Source of the DNA: Mixophyes australis
Lineage: Eukaryota > Chordata > Amphibia > Anura > Limnodynastidae
NCBI GenBank assembly: GCA_036250195.1
Contig: JAVHZZ010000009.1
Location: 45,227,824-45,291,823, forward strand
DNA length: 64,000 nt
Direction: 5' to 3'
Shown here piece by piece: positions 1-10,211 of this stretch. How positions within the stretch are numbered: position 1 is the first letter of the stretch; each line of letters begins with the position of its first letter. The translations under genes were made by a program, and so were the position numbers. The notes beneath the pieces are model-generated. The model made no database searches. It was not told the DNA's origin and saw only the letters and a list, made by a program, of their open reading frames with translations.

Positions 1-222
1 ACTGAAGACATTTGCAGTAGGCCTGGCAGAGCATCACCAGAGATGAAACCCAGCGTCTGGTGATGTTTATGCCTTCCAGACTTCAGACTGTAATTGACTG
101 CAAAGGATTTGCAATAAAGTGTTAAAAAATGAAAGTTTGATGTAGGATTGTTTAGTTTGTCCCATTATTTTTGGTCCCTTAATGGGAGTCACATATAGAA
201 ACCGTTGTAATTCCTACACTGT
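1..222 (+). mobile_element. Tc1/mariner-like transposon, 3' part with transposase C-terminus remnant
   Basis: The first about 110 bases resemble the degenerate C-terminal coding end of a Tc1-like transposase, followed by an AATAAA-like signal near 112 and an A-rich 3' UTR. The text matches the 3' half of a Tc1-like family common in frogs and fish, from memory. The reading frame is interrupted by stops, so this is a fossil. It continues at 938 after an inserted LTR; removing that insert restores a contiguous sequence running into the transposon end near 1107. The 5' part lies outside the window. Confidence 0.7.
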
Positions 223-937
223 TGTAACGGATTACTGGATACATTACTAATCTTGATTAACACTGGCTTACCTGAGGTGCAGAGTCTAACAATCTCCCCG
301 GTATTCACCAAGAACCGCCGCAAGGCGGGATGGGCTTTGCTGTCAGGAGTCGCAGGTTGCGGTCCTCAGGTTTGCCCCAAGATGTAGTACAGCGGAGTAG
401 GAGCAAGATGAGAATAGTCGGACAGGCCGGGTAGGTACACAGGCAGGCAATGCAGACAGAATCAGGAGGCAATCTCGGAGTCAATCAAACCGGGTCGGTA
501 CACGGGTCACCAGAACAGATGCGTGGTCAGCTAGCCGGGTCAGTACACAGTAAGGCAAATAAACGTATAGAGAGAGGAGCGTGAGACAATCCGGGTCAGG
601 AACACAGGCAATAAGGAAGGTCAGCAAGCCAGGTCGGTACACAAGAGAAACGGAATCCAGAAGGGTCAACAAGCCGGGTCGGTACACAGAAGGTCAAACA
701 CACAGGAGGCAGGAACAAGGAGGACACAGGAATCAGGAGCCAGGAACTGGCAAGTTGCTCTGACACTCACCAAGTGTCAGAGCTATGTTTTTATACTGTG
801 TCACATTTGAATTCCCCGCCCTAGGTAGCGATCATGTGACCACCCTAGGTAGCGATCATGTGACCGCCGAACCTGGAATTCGGCTTCCGGGTCCGACGGA
901 GCGGCGGGGGAACGCGGAGGGGTAAGTATTCGTAACA
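223..937. mobile_element. Solo LTR inserted in the Tc1-like element
   Basis: This 715-bp insert starts TGTAACGG and ends CGTAACA, the TG...CA form of an LTR. It is flanked by a 5-bp duplication ACTGT (218-222 and 938-942). The surrounding Tc1 sequence is contiguous once it is removed. No coding sequence or second LTR is present, so a solo LTR left by recombination fits best. The G-rich repeat tract and overall style resemble LTRs of frog Gypsy elements, but the family is not identified. Confidence 0.75.
481..690 (+). repeat. Short tandem repeat block in the solo LTR
   Basis: Four or more degenerate copies of a unit of roughly 40-60 bases share the core CCGGGTCGGTACACA, as in 488-502 and 672-686. 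The short open frames here on both strands are by-products of the repeat and not genes. Confidence 0.6.
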
Positions 938-1110
938 ACTGTTCACCTGATTTGGATGTAAATTCCCTCAAATTAAGGCTGAAAGTCTGCAGTTAAAGCA
1001 CATCTTGTTTGTTTCATTTCATTTGGTTGTGTATCTCTATACATGAGAATTATAATAGATAATATGAGAATTGTGTTGATGTCCCAATATTTATGGACTT
1101 GACTGTATTC
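938..1110 (+). mobile_element. Tc1/mariner-like transposon, 3' terminal segment
   Basis: This continues the element interrupted at 222. It ends with a typical Tc1-family terminal sequence near 1083-1107 (core CAATATTTATGGACTTGACT). The matching 5' inverted repeat is not in the window. Confidence 0.7.
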
Positions 1111-1189
1111 CTGGAGTCTTATAAGGACACTGAAACGACTATTTACTACACTGCTGCAGTTTCTTCTGAGTATAACAACCTCTCAGACT

Positions 1190-1900
1190 AATTAGAAAAC
1201 TGGGACCTTACAACGAACATCACTGCGGCTGACTTTATGCCGGTAAGTGCGTACACTGGAGCACTATTCTTTTTGCCCGGCAGTATCATCTGGAGCATTA
1301 TGTCCCATATTTTCAGTTGCTAAATGATCCATTTGGAAAGAAACCTTTGGGAGATTGATACTATACCTCCTTTTGTGATCGCAGTGGAGGACAGAGGACT
1401 TAACCCCCGCATTTAATACAGAGGAATTTTTGGAAAGATCCACACACATCATCCCATATTTGGGTAACGTGGAGTTAAAGACTTTGTTTGCTTCCTCTAG
1501 GATATTTTCACACCACAGCATAATCATCTATGTGAGAAAACACTGAGCGGGTGAGACTATTTCAGTATTTTTCAACTTTCCTATACTGAATTCCAAGCTT
1601 TCATTATAACATACATGTTACATCAACTTTATATTTTTATTTTTAATTTTTATATTTGTATTATGTACTGGCCAGACACTTCATATAAGACATTTAAGAG
1701 GTGCACTACACCTTGTCTCTGTAAGAGCTGTATTGTATATAGGATGGTATGGATCATATGTTTTTTATTTATCAATAAATGTGCTATATTTATAAGATCT
1801 GCCAGCCTAATAGATACATTTTATATACCTCCATAATTATGATTATTTAATCATTACTCCTTCTGGCGCACCCTATTAACTTGTTGAATTTGCATATTGA
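1190..1900 (+). mobile_element. Possible Penelope-like element tail
   Basis: This non-coding, AT-rich stretch shares the 15-mer TACTGGCCAGACACT (1666-1680) with the foldback element near 33940. It ends in a TCTGGCGCACCC motif (about 1862-1874), like the ends of that element (GTGGCGCATCCC) and of the Penelope-like element at 19294 (TCTGGCGCC on its minus strand). I infer a related retroelement tail. No coding part or clear target duplication is visible. Confidence 0.3.
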
Positions 1901-2135
1901 AGAGATTGGCAACCTTCTATAGGTGTTGCGACAATTAGGAGATATACTGTGTTTTAATATTTTAAAGAAGTTCCATACGGTTGAAGCATATAAAGTCTTT
2001 TTTTGTTATCCAAAGCGATATTGTTTCACGCTGATGTGGTGTTCCTGGTGCAGTGCAACTAGAAGCATCGGCACAAACTTATGTATCACGCTTGGGGCTA
2101 GATTTACTAAGCTGCGGGTTTGAAAAAGTGGGGAT

Positions 2136-2157
2136 GTTGCCTATAGCAACCAATCAG
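2136..2157 (+). promoter_or_regulatory. X-box/CCAAT composite motif, left arm of MITE copy 1
   Basis: GTTGCCTATAGCAAC (2136-2150) matches the RFX X-box consensus GTNRCC-N0-3-RGYAAC. It runs directly into CCAATCAG (2150-2157), an NF-Y type box. The mirror copy lies at 2207-2228. Binding or activity is not shown by sequence alone. Confidence 0.45.
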
Positions 2158-2206
2158 ATTCTAGCTATTATTTTGTAGAAGGTACTAAATAAATGAAAGA
2201 TAGAAT

Positions 2207-2228
2207 CTGATTGGTTGCTAAAGGCAAC
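2207..2228 (-). promoter_or_regulatory. X-box/CCAAT composite motif, right arm of MITE copy 1
   Basis: On the minus strand this reads CCAAT-box plus GTTGCCTTTAGCAAC. It is the palindromic partner of 2136-2157 and keeps both half-sites of the X-box consensus. Confidence 0.4.
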
Positions 2229-2273
2229 ATCCCCACTTTTTTCAAACCTGCAGCTTAGTAAATCTAGCCCTTG

Positions 2274-4604
2274 GTCTTCTGCCCACCCTGATCATTTCCC
2301 TTGTTGTGCAAAGCACCTGGAGCACCAGGAACATACATAAAACTATAACGTTTAAAAAAAAACAATTTTTTTTTAGTGTTGCTTAACCTAACGGTACTTT
2401 ATTATACATGATAAATTTAAATAATGAAAGTAAATAATGCAACAAAAAAATCAAACCTCATTTTATGTTGCATTTTTTTTTATATGTTCCTTCTCCCTAC
2501 AACACCTTTTCCTTTACATACCTGGCTGATTATAATCATGCAGTATACAGCAGCACAGCCATTATTCCATTATCCCCACACAGTATAAAGCAGCACAGCC
2601 ATTCTCCTATTACCATCATATATGCTTTTTTCATATCATGCAATAGCATACAAACAGCATCATAGAAAGGGTTAATGAGCAGGGTTAGTATGAAATTATA
2701 AAATTACTCAGAAAATAAAACATGAGTGTAAGTAGTATTTTTATAATTTAATGTAATTGCACTCTCCTGTGCATTCCACTGCCAATCGGCAATACAAATA
2801 CACATTGTACTCAAACGTACGTCTGTCAGTAAATTAGCTATTGGGGGGAAGAAAAACAAGTAGCTACGTGCGCCAGTTTTTACGTCATGTAATTGATTTT
2901 ATTACCGTAGTCATCAAGCAATGTTTTCTTTAGATCTGTGAGATCTATGTGCATTTTTTTTAAAAAAGCACCTTATGTTTGCTTTGCATTTCTTAATGAA
3001 TCAGGGCCCAAAGTTTTTCCTTGTGTGGGAATGTTTTATTGATTTTTTACAATATTTTGTTTAATTATGTATTTTATTATTGTTTGTTTATTACTATATT
3101 TATAAGTGAAGGGGGTTTTAATGGCAGGGAATGTTTTCAATACTTAAGGTATTTTACAAAAAAATAAAATTTATATTTAGAAACTAATTTCCTATTCATG
3201 TATTTGGAAGTTTCCATGTCCACCCTGTCTTCAAATAAAACCATTGCCAATATCTTTCAAAGATAATTAACTTTGAGGGGAAGCTTTGGTCTTTATTTTA
3301 AGGAGATGGTTTTTCCATTTGAAACCATACAACAAAACTCTTTTTGATGGCTATGGAGAAGTAATATATGAGGACTGTGTAATGGGAGGTTTTCCATCAT
3401 TGCATTGATAATGGTGTATTTTGCATAATCATCAATACACACATTTATGAACTTATTTTCTACCTGTGTATGAGTGTATATATGTTGTGACAGATGCATT
3501 GGGAAAATTGTTAATGGCAGATATATATATATGTTCTAAATTTCTGTCTTATGTGTTTTAAAACCCCAAGGAGATTGCTTGTGTTTGGCAAAGATTCTCA
3601 AAGATTTTTTTCGGCTGTAGGAAGGCTGGTGTAAGCATCCCTGGGGTAATGAATGGAGAGAGAAGGGCAGGCTCCATTCATTAGGCCCATTTTGGGTCTT
3701 CCAACCTGCTAGCCAGTTGCTGGCTAATAAAGCGTTGCACCTGTGAGGTATAGTTAAAAGGTTGTGAGGCTGATCTCTCAGTCTCTCACTACCTGGGGAA
3801 CAGGTCAGAGGTTTGCTGAGAGACAATGCCATTGTTACAAGTAAGTTCTGTTATTTTGTGTGTGTGGGATATTAGGTCCTTCCACTTTAGAGAGGGAATA
3901 TTAGTTGCTACATTTTAGAAGGATTAATATTGTCAGACCCACCCATTCCTATAGCAGGGCCAGAATGTCCCAGAAAAAAAAAATGTAACATAAACAGTCA
4001 TTTATCAAATATTTGAGGGGAAAGTGGCAATCATAGTAATGAATGTAACGTGTCAAAACTGCCAGACTTTACTTCTATCCCATTTTTCTACTGCATCTCC
4101 TGTGGACAAAGACTTTGTATTAATATATTATAATACTCTGTGAACAACATGTACTTGATCTTACTGGCAGTGACCTCACCATTTTTCTTGTTTAGTCTTT
4201 CAACCAATTCCATTTCCTGCCTTTGGAGAACAATAAAATACAGTAATCTCCCCCACATAATATAGTTAGGGACAGAGGCTCCTTTGTGTTATATGTGCTC
4301 AGCAAAGAGTTGGCTGAAAGTTAAGGAGTCTGTAATAGCAACAGTACAGTATTCCAGGGACAGTGGGAACAATTCCCTTCCCTATACAGTACAAACTACT
4401 TACGTAAAGGTTTTGGCAGAGTTGTAAAAGTGTACATACCACAAAGTTTCAATTGTTGCTCAAACTGCCTTTATTTGAGATGAGGCACCTGTAGGACAAA
4501 CTTTTAGGGCTGGTATACTTCAATGTTCATGTAATACAAAGTGTTCAGAATTGTTTTCAAAATAAACAATTTCTTTTCTTGCTTTGACATCTGATAAACT
4601 ACAA
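2274..4604. other. AT-rich non-coding stretch
   Basis: I see no supportable gene here; the longest open frames are under 100 codons and match nothing I recognise. A MITE-type end (TTAATGAATCAGGGCCC, about 2993-3009) resembles the terminus of the foldback at 27708-27987, but I cannot find its partner. T-rich and A-rich runs and short (TA)n are scattered throughout. Confidence 0.5.
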
Positions 4605-4618
4605 TTTCCCTGCTTTTT
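4605..4618. repeat. Target-site duplication of LINE-1 copy 1, left
   Basis: TTTCCCTGCTTTTT occurs here and again at 18814-18827, exactly bracketing the LINE. A 14-bp duplication is typical of target-primed reverse transcription. The T-run that follows is the LINE poly(A) tail read on the plus strand. Confidence 0.85.
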
Positions 4619-4840
4619 TTTTTTATCATCAATCGTTTTTATTGAAATTTTTTAAGTAAATGGGGGGTACAGAAAGAAAAAAAAAGGGGGGGAAGGAGGG
4701 GGGGTGGAGTATGAACACACCAATATAGCATTTGCAAGTTACAGACAGTATACAATATATAGTATTCAGTTTACTGTGGAACTTTAAACTAACTCACCAG
4801 ACCTGGCCTAGGTCTTGTAAAACCTAACTTAAACACTCAA

Positions 4841-5719
4841 TCAGGGTGCAACTATTGACAAAGAACCACCATTAGCAGGGGGAGGGGAAGATGGATTATT
4901 TACTGGAGCCCCACCCCCGTCGGTCACGTAGACATGCCATTCAAACCATTTCATCAATGGGGAAGATGGTCTCATTGAATAAGGGACATCTAGTGTTTCC
5001 ATTTCAAACGCATACTGGACTTTGGTTATTACCTTTGACAGAGAGAGGGGGAGCGGTGCTCTCCATGCCTGGGCTATGGCGGCAATAAGTATATGATTAA
5101 ACACATAACAGGCCTGTCTCGGGACATGAGGCGGATATACCTGGAGAAGGGCAATCTCGGGAGTCTGAGGAAGATCTAATCTGGTCACTCTCTTAGCTAA
5201 GTCAAATACCTGAGCCCAGAAAGAGTGCAAAACCGGGCATGTCCAAAAGATATGAAGCAAATCCCCAACCAACGAGCATTGTCTCCAGTACAGTTTAGAC
5301 TGGGAGGGCCACATTTTATGAATTCTAGAGGGGGTCAGGCAAAGTCTATTAACTAGCTTTATGAACATTTCAGTGTGGTTTAAACATTTGGACATGCGAA
5401 AAGCATTTACATAGACTGCCTGCCACTGGTCCTCTGTGAGGGCTATCTGGAGATCTGATTCCCACTGGAGTTGACTAGAGCACTTGGCTATTGGCTACGG
5501 GGAGGTGAATCCGTACCAAAAGGTGATCCCAGCTCTATTATTTCCTTTTGTAAGTTTTGAGAGGAGCGTGGCTGGGAGTTCCTGTAGAGTCAGATTATAT
5601 CTCGGGAGGGAGGATATCCAATGTCTGATTTGTAGGTATTTGTAAAAATCTCCCGCAGGTATATGAAATTGGTGTTGGATTTGCGTGAAAGACATCAACC
5701 CCTGCCATTCGCTATCCAC
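4841..5719 (-). pseudogene. LINE ORF2 C-terminal region, broken
   Basis: Two blocks (5495-5719 and 4841-5395) encode the C-terminal part of an L1-type ORF2 protein. The second contains CSLVGDLLHIFWTCP, the Cys/His motif (C-x4-GDL-x-H-x3-C) seen near the C-terminus of L1/Tx1 ORF2p. They lie in different frames, and the 100 bases between them hold frame breaks, so the protein is not made whole. Identification rests on the Cys/His motif and position downstream of the reverse transcriptase. Confidence 0.8.
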
Positions 5720-6254
5720 AGGGACAAATTTACATCCGGGATCAATTTAGCCAAAGCTCTCAATGACAGGTTCTTAGTGGGAAGAGATATGGTAGATGAG
5801 TTCTCAATCAACTTATCCCAGGCCCTCAACGAGTCACTAGCTAGCCGAGACAGGAACCTACAAGGAGGGCGCCACCCACCGTCTAGGCAGCCAGAGTGAA
5901 TCCTGCAAGGGGAAATGGGGATTGCGAGCCCTTTCCAAATCTACCCATGGCTTTGCATTGGGGGGAGAGACCAGTCTCTAAGTTGGGCCAGAAGGCAAGC
6001 CATATGATATCTAGCCAGGTCTGGGAGAGCTAGACCACCTCTTTGTCTAGTTAAAGACATACGAACACTAGCTATTCGTTAAGGTTTGTTCTTCCAAATG
6101 TATGAGCACATGATAGAGTGTAACTTGTCCAGTATAGGTTTTGGTAAGTGCAATGGTAACGTATGGCACAGATACATTAGCTTCGGCAAAATCATCATCT
6201 TAAAGGCCGCCAGCCTACCTAGCCAGGAGACCTCGCAGCACATCCATGACTTAG

Positions 6255-7320
6255 TCAAGGTATTAGGGGAATCAGAGCCACAAAGTTAAGGTCTACAATG
6301 TTGTTTATCGAGGGAGTAATCTGAATACCCAAATAATGGAGTGCCTCAGACTTCCAAGAGTAAGGAAAGAGAGCCCTAAGACTCGACACTTTAGATGGCA
6401 GAAGGTTAATAGGTAACGCATCGGATTTAGTGGTATTCAATTTATAGTAAGATGCCCCACTAAATTTATCAAGTATAACATGAAGGGGCGGCAGCGAGGT
6501 CTCCGGGTCAGTTACAAATAGTAAGATGTCATCTGCAAAAAGACACAGCTTGTGGACCGTCTGGTTGATTGTAACCCCAGGAAAGGACTTGGCCTCTCTA
6601 ATAGCTTGAGCTAGAGGCTCTATTGCTAGAATGAAAATTAGGGGAGAAAGGGGGCACCCTTGTCTAGTGCCATTCGAAATCTTAAAATGATCAGAGAGAA
6701 AACCATTACTGAGTACTCTAGCCGTGGGGTCACTATAAAGGGCCATGATCCCGTTCAAAAATCTATCTTTCAGCCCAAAGCGAAGAAGGACCTGCTGCAT
6801 ATACCCCCAGTGCAACCTATCGAAGGCCTTTTCTGCGTCGAGGGAGAGAATTACTAGCTCAAGGTGGGACCCATCCATACTTTCAATGATGTTAAGGACT
6901 CGTCTTGTATTGTCAGAGGCCTGGCGTCCACTAACAAACCCCACCTGATCAGGGTGTATGAGCTGTGGGATGAGGTTTTATAATCTGTTAGCTATGAGCT
7001 TGGCGTAAATTTTAATATCAGTATTCAACAGGGCAATAAGCCTGTAATTAGAGCAACATGCGGGGTCCTTCCCCGGCTTCGGGATTGTTATCAGCTGAGA
7101 CTCGAGCATTTCTTTGGGGAAGTGCCCCTGTTCAGTATCGGTATTATACACTTGCACAAGAATAGGGGCTAAGTCAGGCTTGAAAGCCCTATAGAAATTA
7201 TTGGTATAGCCGTCTGGGCCTGGGGCTTTATCTTTCGGTAATTTTTTAATAACATCTTTAATTTCAGACTGTATCTAAGGCCATGGCTGTTTCAGGATCA
7301 AGACTGGGAAGATTAAGGCC
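6255..7320 (-). pseudogene. LINE ORF2 reverse transcriptase domain, broken
   Basis: The open block 6255-6944 (229 aa) encodes an L1-clade reverse transcriptase core. It includes GFVSGRQASDNTRR, SLDAEKAFDRLHW (palm motif A), NGTRQGCPLSPLIFILAIEPL and LFADDILLF with the FADD catalytic motif. Upstream on the minus strand (6945-7320) is the fingers region, with readable pieces DKAPGPDGY and KPGKDP, but stop codons interrupt it. Gypsy-A sits just upstream, between the endonuclease linker and this domain. The copy would be inactive even without the insertion. Confidence 0.9.
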
Positions 7321-7574
7321 CTGTCACTCACCAGACTGTGAGTGCTTCTTCCCGGACATTTAGGAACCGTGGCCGTCCTCCATCCTGAGGGCCTGCGCAT
7401 GCGCAGCCCTTTCTAATCCTTCAGTGTATGTCCCTTTAACTTAATTGGCAGATCAGGCAACACTCCCTATATTAAGCACCTGTGGTCAACACCACGTTGC
7501 CTGATCTTGGAGTCTCATTCCCCATGAGTCTCTGAAGGTGTTCCTGTGTTTCCTCGTGTATTCAGCGCTGCTGA

Positions 7575-7657
7575 TTCCTGTGGTTTCCAAACCACTTCTA
7601 CCTCTGTGGTTTCCAAACCACTTCTACCTCTGTGGTTCCCATACCACTTCTACCATC
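7575..7657 (+). repeat. Triplicated 26-bp repeat in Gypsy-A LTR
   Basis: Three tandem copies of a unit containing GTGGTTTCCAAACCACTTCT; the third copy has TCCCATACC in the middle. Each unit can form a hairpin (GTGGTT...AACCAC). The same block is at about 13775-13857 in the 3' LTR. Confidence 0.8.
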
Positions 7658-7659
7658 CT

Positions 7660-8115
7660 GTGTATCATCGTGACTGTTAGCTGATTCCTATCCGCTGCCT
7701 CCGTGCACTACAGTCTTCAAAGCCACTTCAACTCTACCATTTATCATTGTGACTGTTAGCTGATTCCTATCCGCTGCCTCCGTGCACTACAGTCTTCAAA
7801 GCCACTTCAACTCTACCATATATCATTGTGACTGTTAGCTGATTCCTATCCGCTGCCTCTGTGCACTACAGCCTTCTATCCACATCCACTCACCTGTTCA
7901 TCATCGAGACTGTTAGCTGATTCCTATCCGCTGCCTCCGTGCACTACAGTCTTCAACCTGCAACTCGTCTGTGTTTCATCATCGTGACTGTTAGCTGATT
8001 CCTATCCGCTGCCTCCGTGCACTACAGTCTTCAACCTGCAACTCGTCTGTGTTTCATCATCGTGACTGTTAGCTGATTCCTATCCGCTGCCTCTGTGCAC
8101 TTCAGTCTTCAGCTC
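7660..8115 (+). repeat. Minisatellite of about 70 bp in Gypsy-A LTR
   Basis: Seven imperfect copies share the core GTTAGCTGATTCCTATCCGC followed by TGCCTCCGTGCACTACAGTC. Unit length varies from about 62 to 75 because the linker varies. The 3' LTR has the same array (13860-14315). Confidence 0.85.
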
Positions 8116-8867
8116 ATCTCATCTCTCCCGTGTTTCCTCGAGACTGCTGCTATTATTGCTATCCGCTACTCTCCGTGATCAACAGTTCCAGGTCTACTCT
8201 GCCCTCCCGTGTTCCATCGCTATTTGCACCTGCTGGTTGCTACTGGTTACCTCCGTGTGTCCGCAGAGTCCTGCTGCTGCTGTCAGCGCTAATCGTCCAT
8301 CTACTGCTGATCCGCTCTCCACGCCTTCCTGTGTTCCGCTGGTCTCTACCCGCCTGTCAGCATTGGATTCGTGTCTCATCATTTATCCCTCTGCTAGACC
8401 ATCACCATTCTCCTGGGTCCTCCAAGAGTCCAGTTCCACGCTCTACTGATTCCTGTGGATTCGTGTCCCTGTGGGTCTACTTACCTGTGCGCTGCACCTA
8501 CTGACCCCCGCTTCATCTATCCAGGGACTTCTCATCCTGCCGGCCTCCTGCCGCTCAGGTATCTCTGCACTCCTGTCTGACTGCCTGCTTCTGAACCACG
8601 GTATGCATACTTCTCATTGACTGTGCTGGTGTATTGCATATCTTGCTGGACTGTGTTGGTTCTTCTCTGGAGTTTACTATCCGCTGAGTCTATTGCCATC
8701 AGTGACTGTATTATCTTGTGCCGGATTACTTCAAGAGACTTTCTATATTTGCAGTGCTGTTCAGTTATTCATATATATATTGTGCATATTACTGTGGATC
8801 GTGTTTAAGGTGCCGTGTTTATCCTGTGTTGCAGTCTCTCCCCGTGCACCTCCTCACATATATATTC

Positions 8868-9060
8868 AGTGGTACAACTTGCTACCGCAGACCACTGACT
8901 TCCCGGATACCTCCACTTGGATTCCATTCCTTCACTCAGACAGCGGTACAACTTGCTATCCGCAGACCGCTGACTCTCATCACTTCCTCGTTTCTGTTGG
9001 ACATTCCTCCTCACTATAGCAGTGGTACAACTTGCTATCGCAGACCACTGACTACCTCCA
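8868..9060 (+). repeat. Three hairpin-forming repeats in Gypsy-A LTR
   Basis: Three copies of AGYGGTACAACTTGCTAYCG-type units end in GCAGACCACTGACT. The flanks CAGTGGT and ACCACTG (or CAGCGGT and ACCGCTG) are complementary, and the middle copy keeps pairing by compensatory change (A-T to G-C). The solo LTR at 61328 keeps the same three units (about 62450-62645). Confidence 0.8.
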
Positions 9061-9278
9061 CGTGTCCTTGTCCATACAGTTCCTCGTGTATTATTACCTC
9101 CATATTACCAGTGCTGCTAGTCATAGAATTTCCTGAGCATCTCATCATCTGCTATTTCCTGTTCCGTGATCACCCTGCTACCAGAGTACCATATTACCAC
9201 CTACATTGCTCTGGTAAGCCTACCACCTGGTGATCCCTGGGTAAAGACTCCTAGTGCCCGTGACAGTAAGATCAGGCC

Positions 9279-10211
9279 ATGACAGACCCAGATACGGAAC
9301 CTACCGCCAAAGAGATGCTGCAGCATCTGGTCAGCCGTGTGGAGCAACAGGATGCCCGCCAACAGCTGTTACTTCAGTGTTATCAATCATTAACCTCCCA
9401 AGGAACATCTGGACAGACTGTGACAGCTACTATTGAGGCTCCTGTGCTTTCCTCCGTTTCCCCAGTGCCATCCCAGGTGTCTACAGCTTCCACGCTTCAC
9501 CTGCCTACTCCGTCAAAGTACGATGGAGACCCCAAAACTTGTAGGGGTTTCCTTAACCAATGTTCAGTCCATTTTGAGCTCCAACCTCAAAATTTTTCTA
9601 CCCATCGTTCCAGAGTGGCCTATCTTATCTCTTTGTTTTCTGGACAAGCCCTGGCTTGGGCCTCCCCTCTGTGGGAAAGAAACGACCCAATATTACAAGA
9701 TAGTGTCAAATTCATTTCTACATTCCGAAGTGTGTTCGATGAACCAGGTCGTGTGACCTCCGCTGCTTCCAGCATCCTCCGTTTGCGACAAGGATCTCAT
9801 ACAGTAGGCCAGTACGTCATTCAATTTAGGATTTTAGCCTCTGAACTTCAGTGGAACACTGAAGCCCTAGTTGCCGCCTTCTGGCAGGGGCTCTCCGATA
9901 AAATTAAAGATGCACTGACTACCCAGGAGCTCCCTTCGTCACTTGAGGATTTGATCTCTCTTTGCCATCGTGTTGATATGAGATTTCGTGAAAGAGAAGC
10001 TGAGAAAACAACTTCTGCTAAAGCACCTCTTCGTTCAAACCCTCAATTTTGTCCAGTTTCACCCTCTGTGATTCCCATGGAGATAGGACGTTCCAAATTA
10101 TCTTCAGAGGAGAGGAAACGAAGAGTAAGGAATAGACTCTGTATCTATTGTGCTGATTCCACACATATGCTCAGCTCTTGCCCTAAGAGATCGGGAAATG
10201 CCAGGCCCTAA
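9279..10211 (+). CDS. gag: Gypsy-A Gag
   Basis: This 310-aa structural protein of a Ty3/Gypsy element forms the cytoplasmic particle that packages the RNA. The start ATG is 14 bases after the 5' LTR. Residues about 80-240 are the retrotransposon gag/capsid core (GDPKTCRGFLNQC, QALAWASPLWE, LRQGSHTVGQY). A CCHC zinc knuckle lies at the C-terminus, with Cys288, Cys291, His296 and Cys301. The same core is recognisable in the broken gag of Gypsy-B and Gypsy-D. The frame ends with TAA at 10209-10211, just after a slippery heptamer, and pol lies in the -1 frame. No internal stop. Confidence 0.92.
   Translation: MTDPDTEPTAKEMLQHLVSRVEQQDARQQLLLQCYQSLTSQGTSGQTVTATIEAPVLSSVSPVPSQVSTASTLHLPTPSKYDGDPKTCRGFLNQCSVHFELQPQNFSTHRSRVAYLISLFSGQALAWASPLWERNDPILQDSVKFISTFRSVFDEPGRVTSAASSILRLRQGSHTVGQYVIQFRILASELQWNTEALVAAFWQGLSDKIKDALTTQELPSSLEDLISLCHRVDMRFREREAEKTTSAKAPLRSNPQFCPVSPSVIPMEIGRSKLSSEERKRRVRNRLCIYCADSTHMLSSCPKRSGNARP

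Larger units (their letters stand above)
2095..2270. mobile_element. Foldback MITE, TTG target duplication, copy 1
   Basis: This 176-bp near-palindrome starts GGGCTAGATTTACTAAG and ends with its reverse complement. It is flanked by TTG on both sides (2092-2094, 2271-2273). Each arm carries an X-box-like GTTGCC-N3-AGCAAC joined to CCAATCAG. No coding capacity; mobilised in trans if at all. The superfamily is not assigned: a 3-bp duplication fits PIF/Harbinger, but TTG is not its usual TWA. Confidence 0.85.
4619..7321 (-). mobile_element. L1/Tx1-type LINE copy 1, 3' segment (RT and C-terminus)
   Basis: This is the 3' portion of a minus-strand LINE. It holds the poly(A) tail (as T-run at 4613-4623), a 3' UTR, the ORF2 C-terminal region and most of the reverse transcriptase. 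Gypsy-A interrupts it after 7321 and it resumes at 15469. Removing Gypsy-A and one GGCCC copy leaves a LINE of about 6,040 bp, the size of a complete L1-clade element. Confidence 0.9.
7322..9265 (+). repeat. Gypsy-A 5' LTR
   Basis: The LTR begins TGTCACTCACC and ends CCCGTGACA. At 1,944 bp it is long for a Gypsy element, mostly because of internal tandem repeats. Open frames of 97-171 codons inside it (8130-8504, 8718-9233) recur in the 3' LTR simply because the LTRs are copies, and resemble no protein I know. Promoter and polyadenylation sites should be here but I cannot place them with certainty. Confidence 0.95.

Noticed and set aside
7660..8115. Regularly spaced repeats resembling a CRISPR array.
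   Set aside because: Units are imperfect, 62-75 bp, lie inside a eukaryotic LTR and recur in both LTRs; no spacers or cas genes.
8130..9233. Open frames of 97-171 codons repeated at 14330-15436, looking like a conserved gene pair.
   Set aside because: They are the two LTRs of Gypsy-A; identity comes from LTR duplication, the frames overlap each other and read tandem repeats, and no protein family is recognisable.
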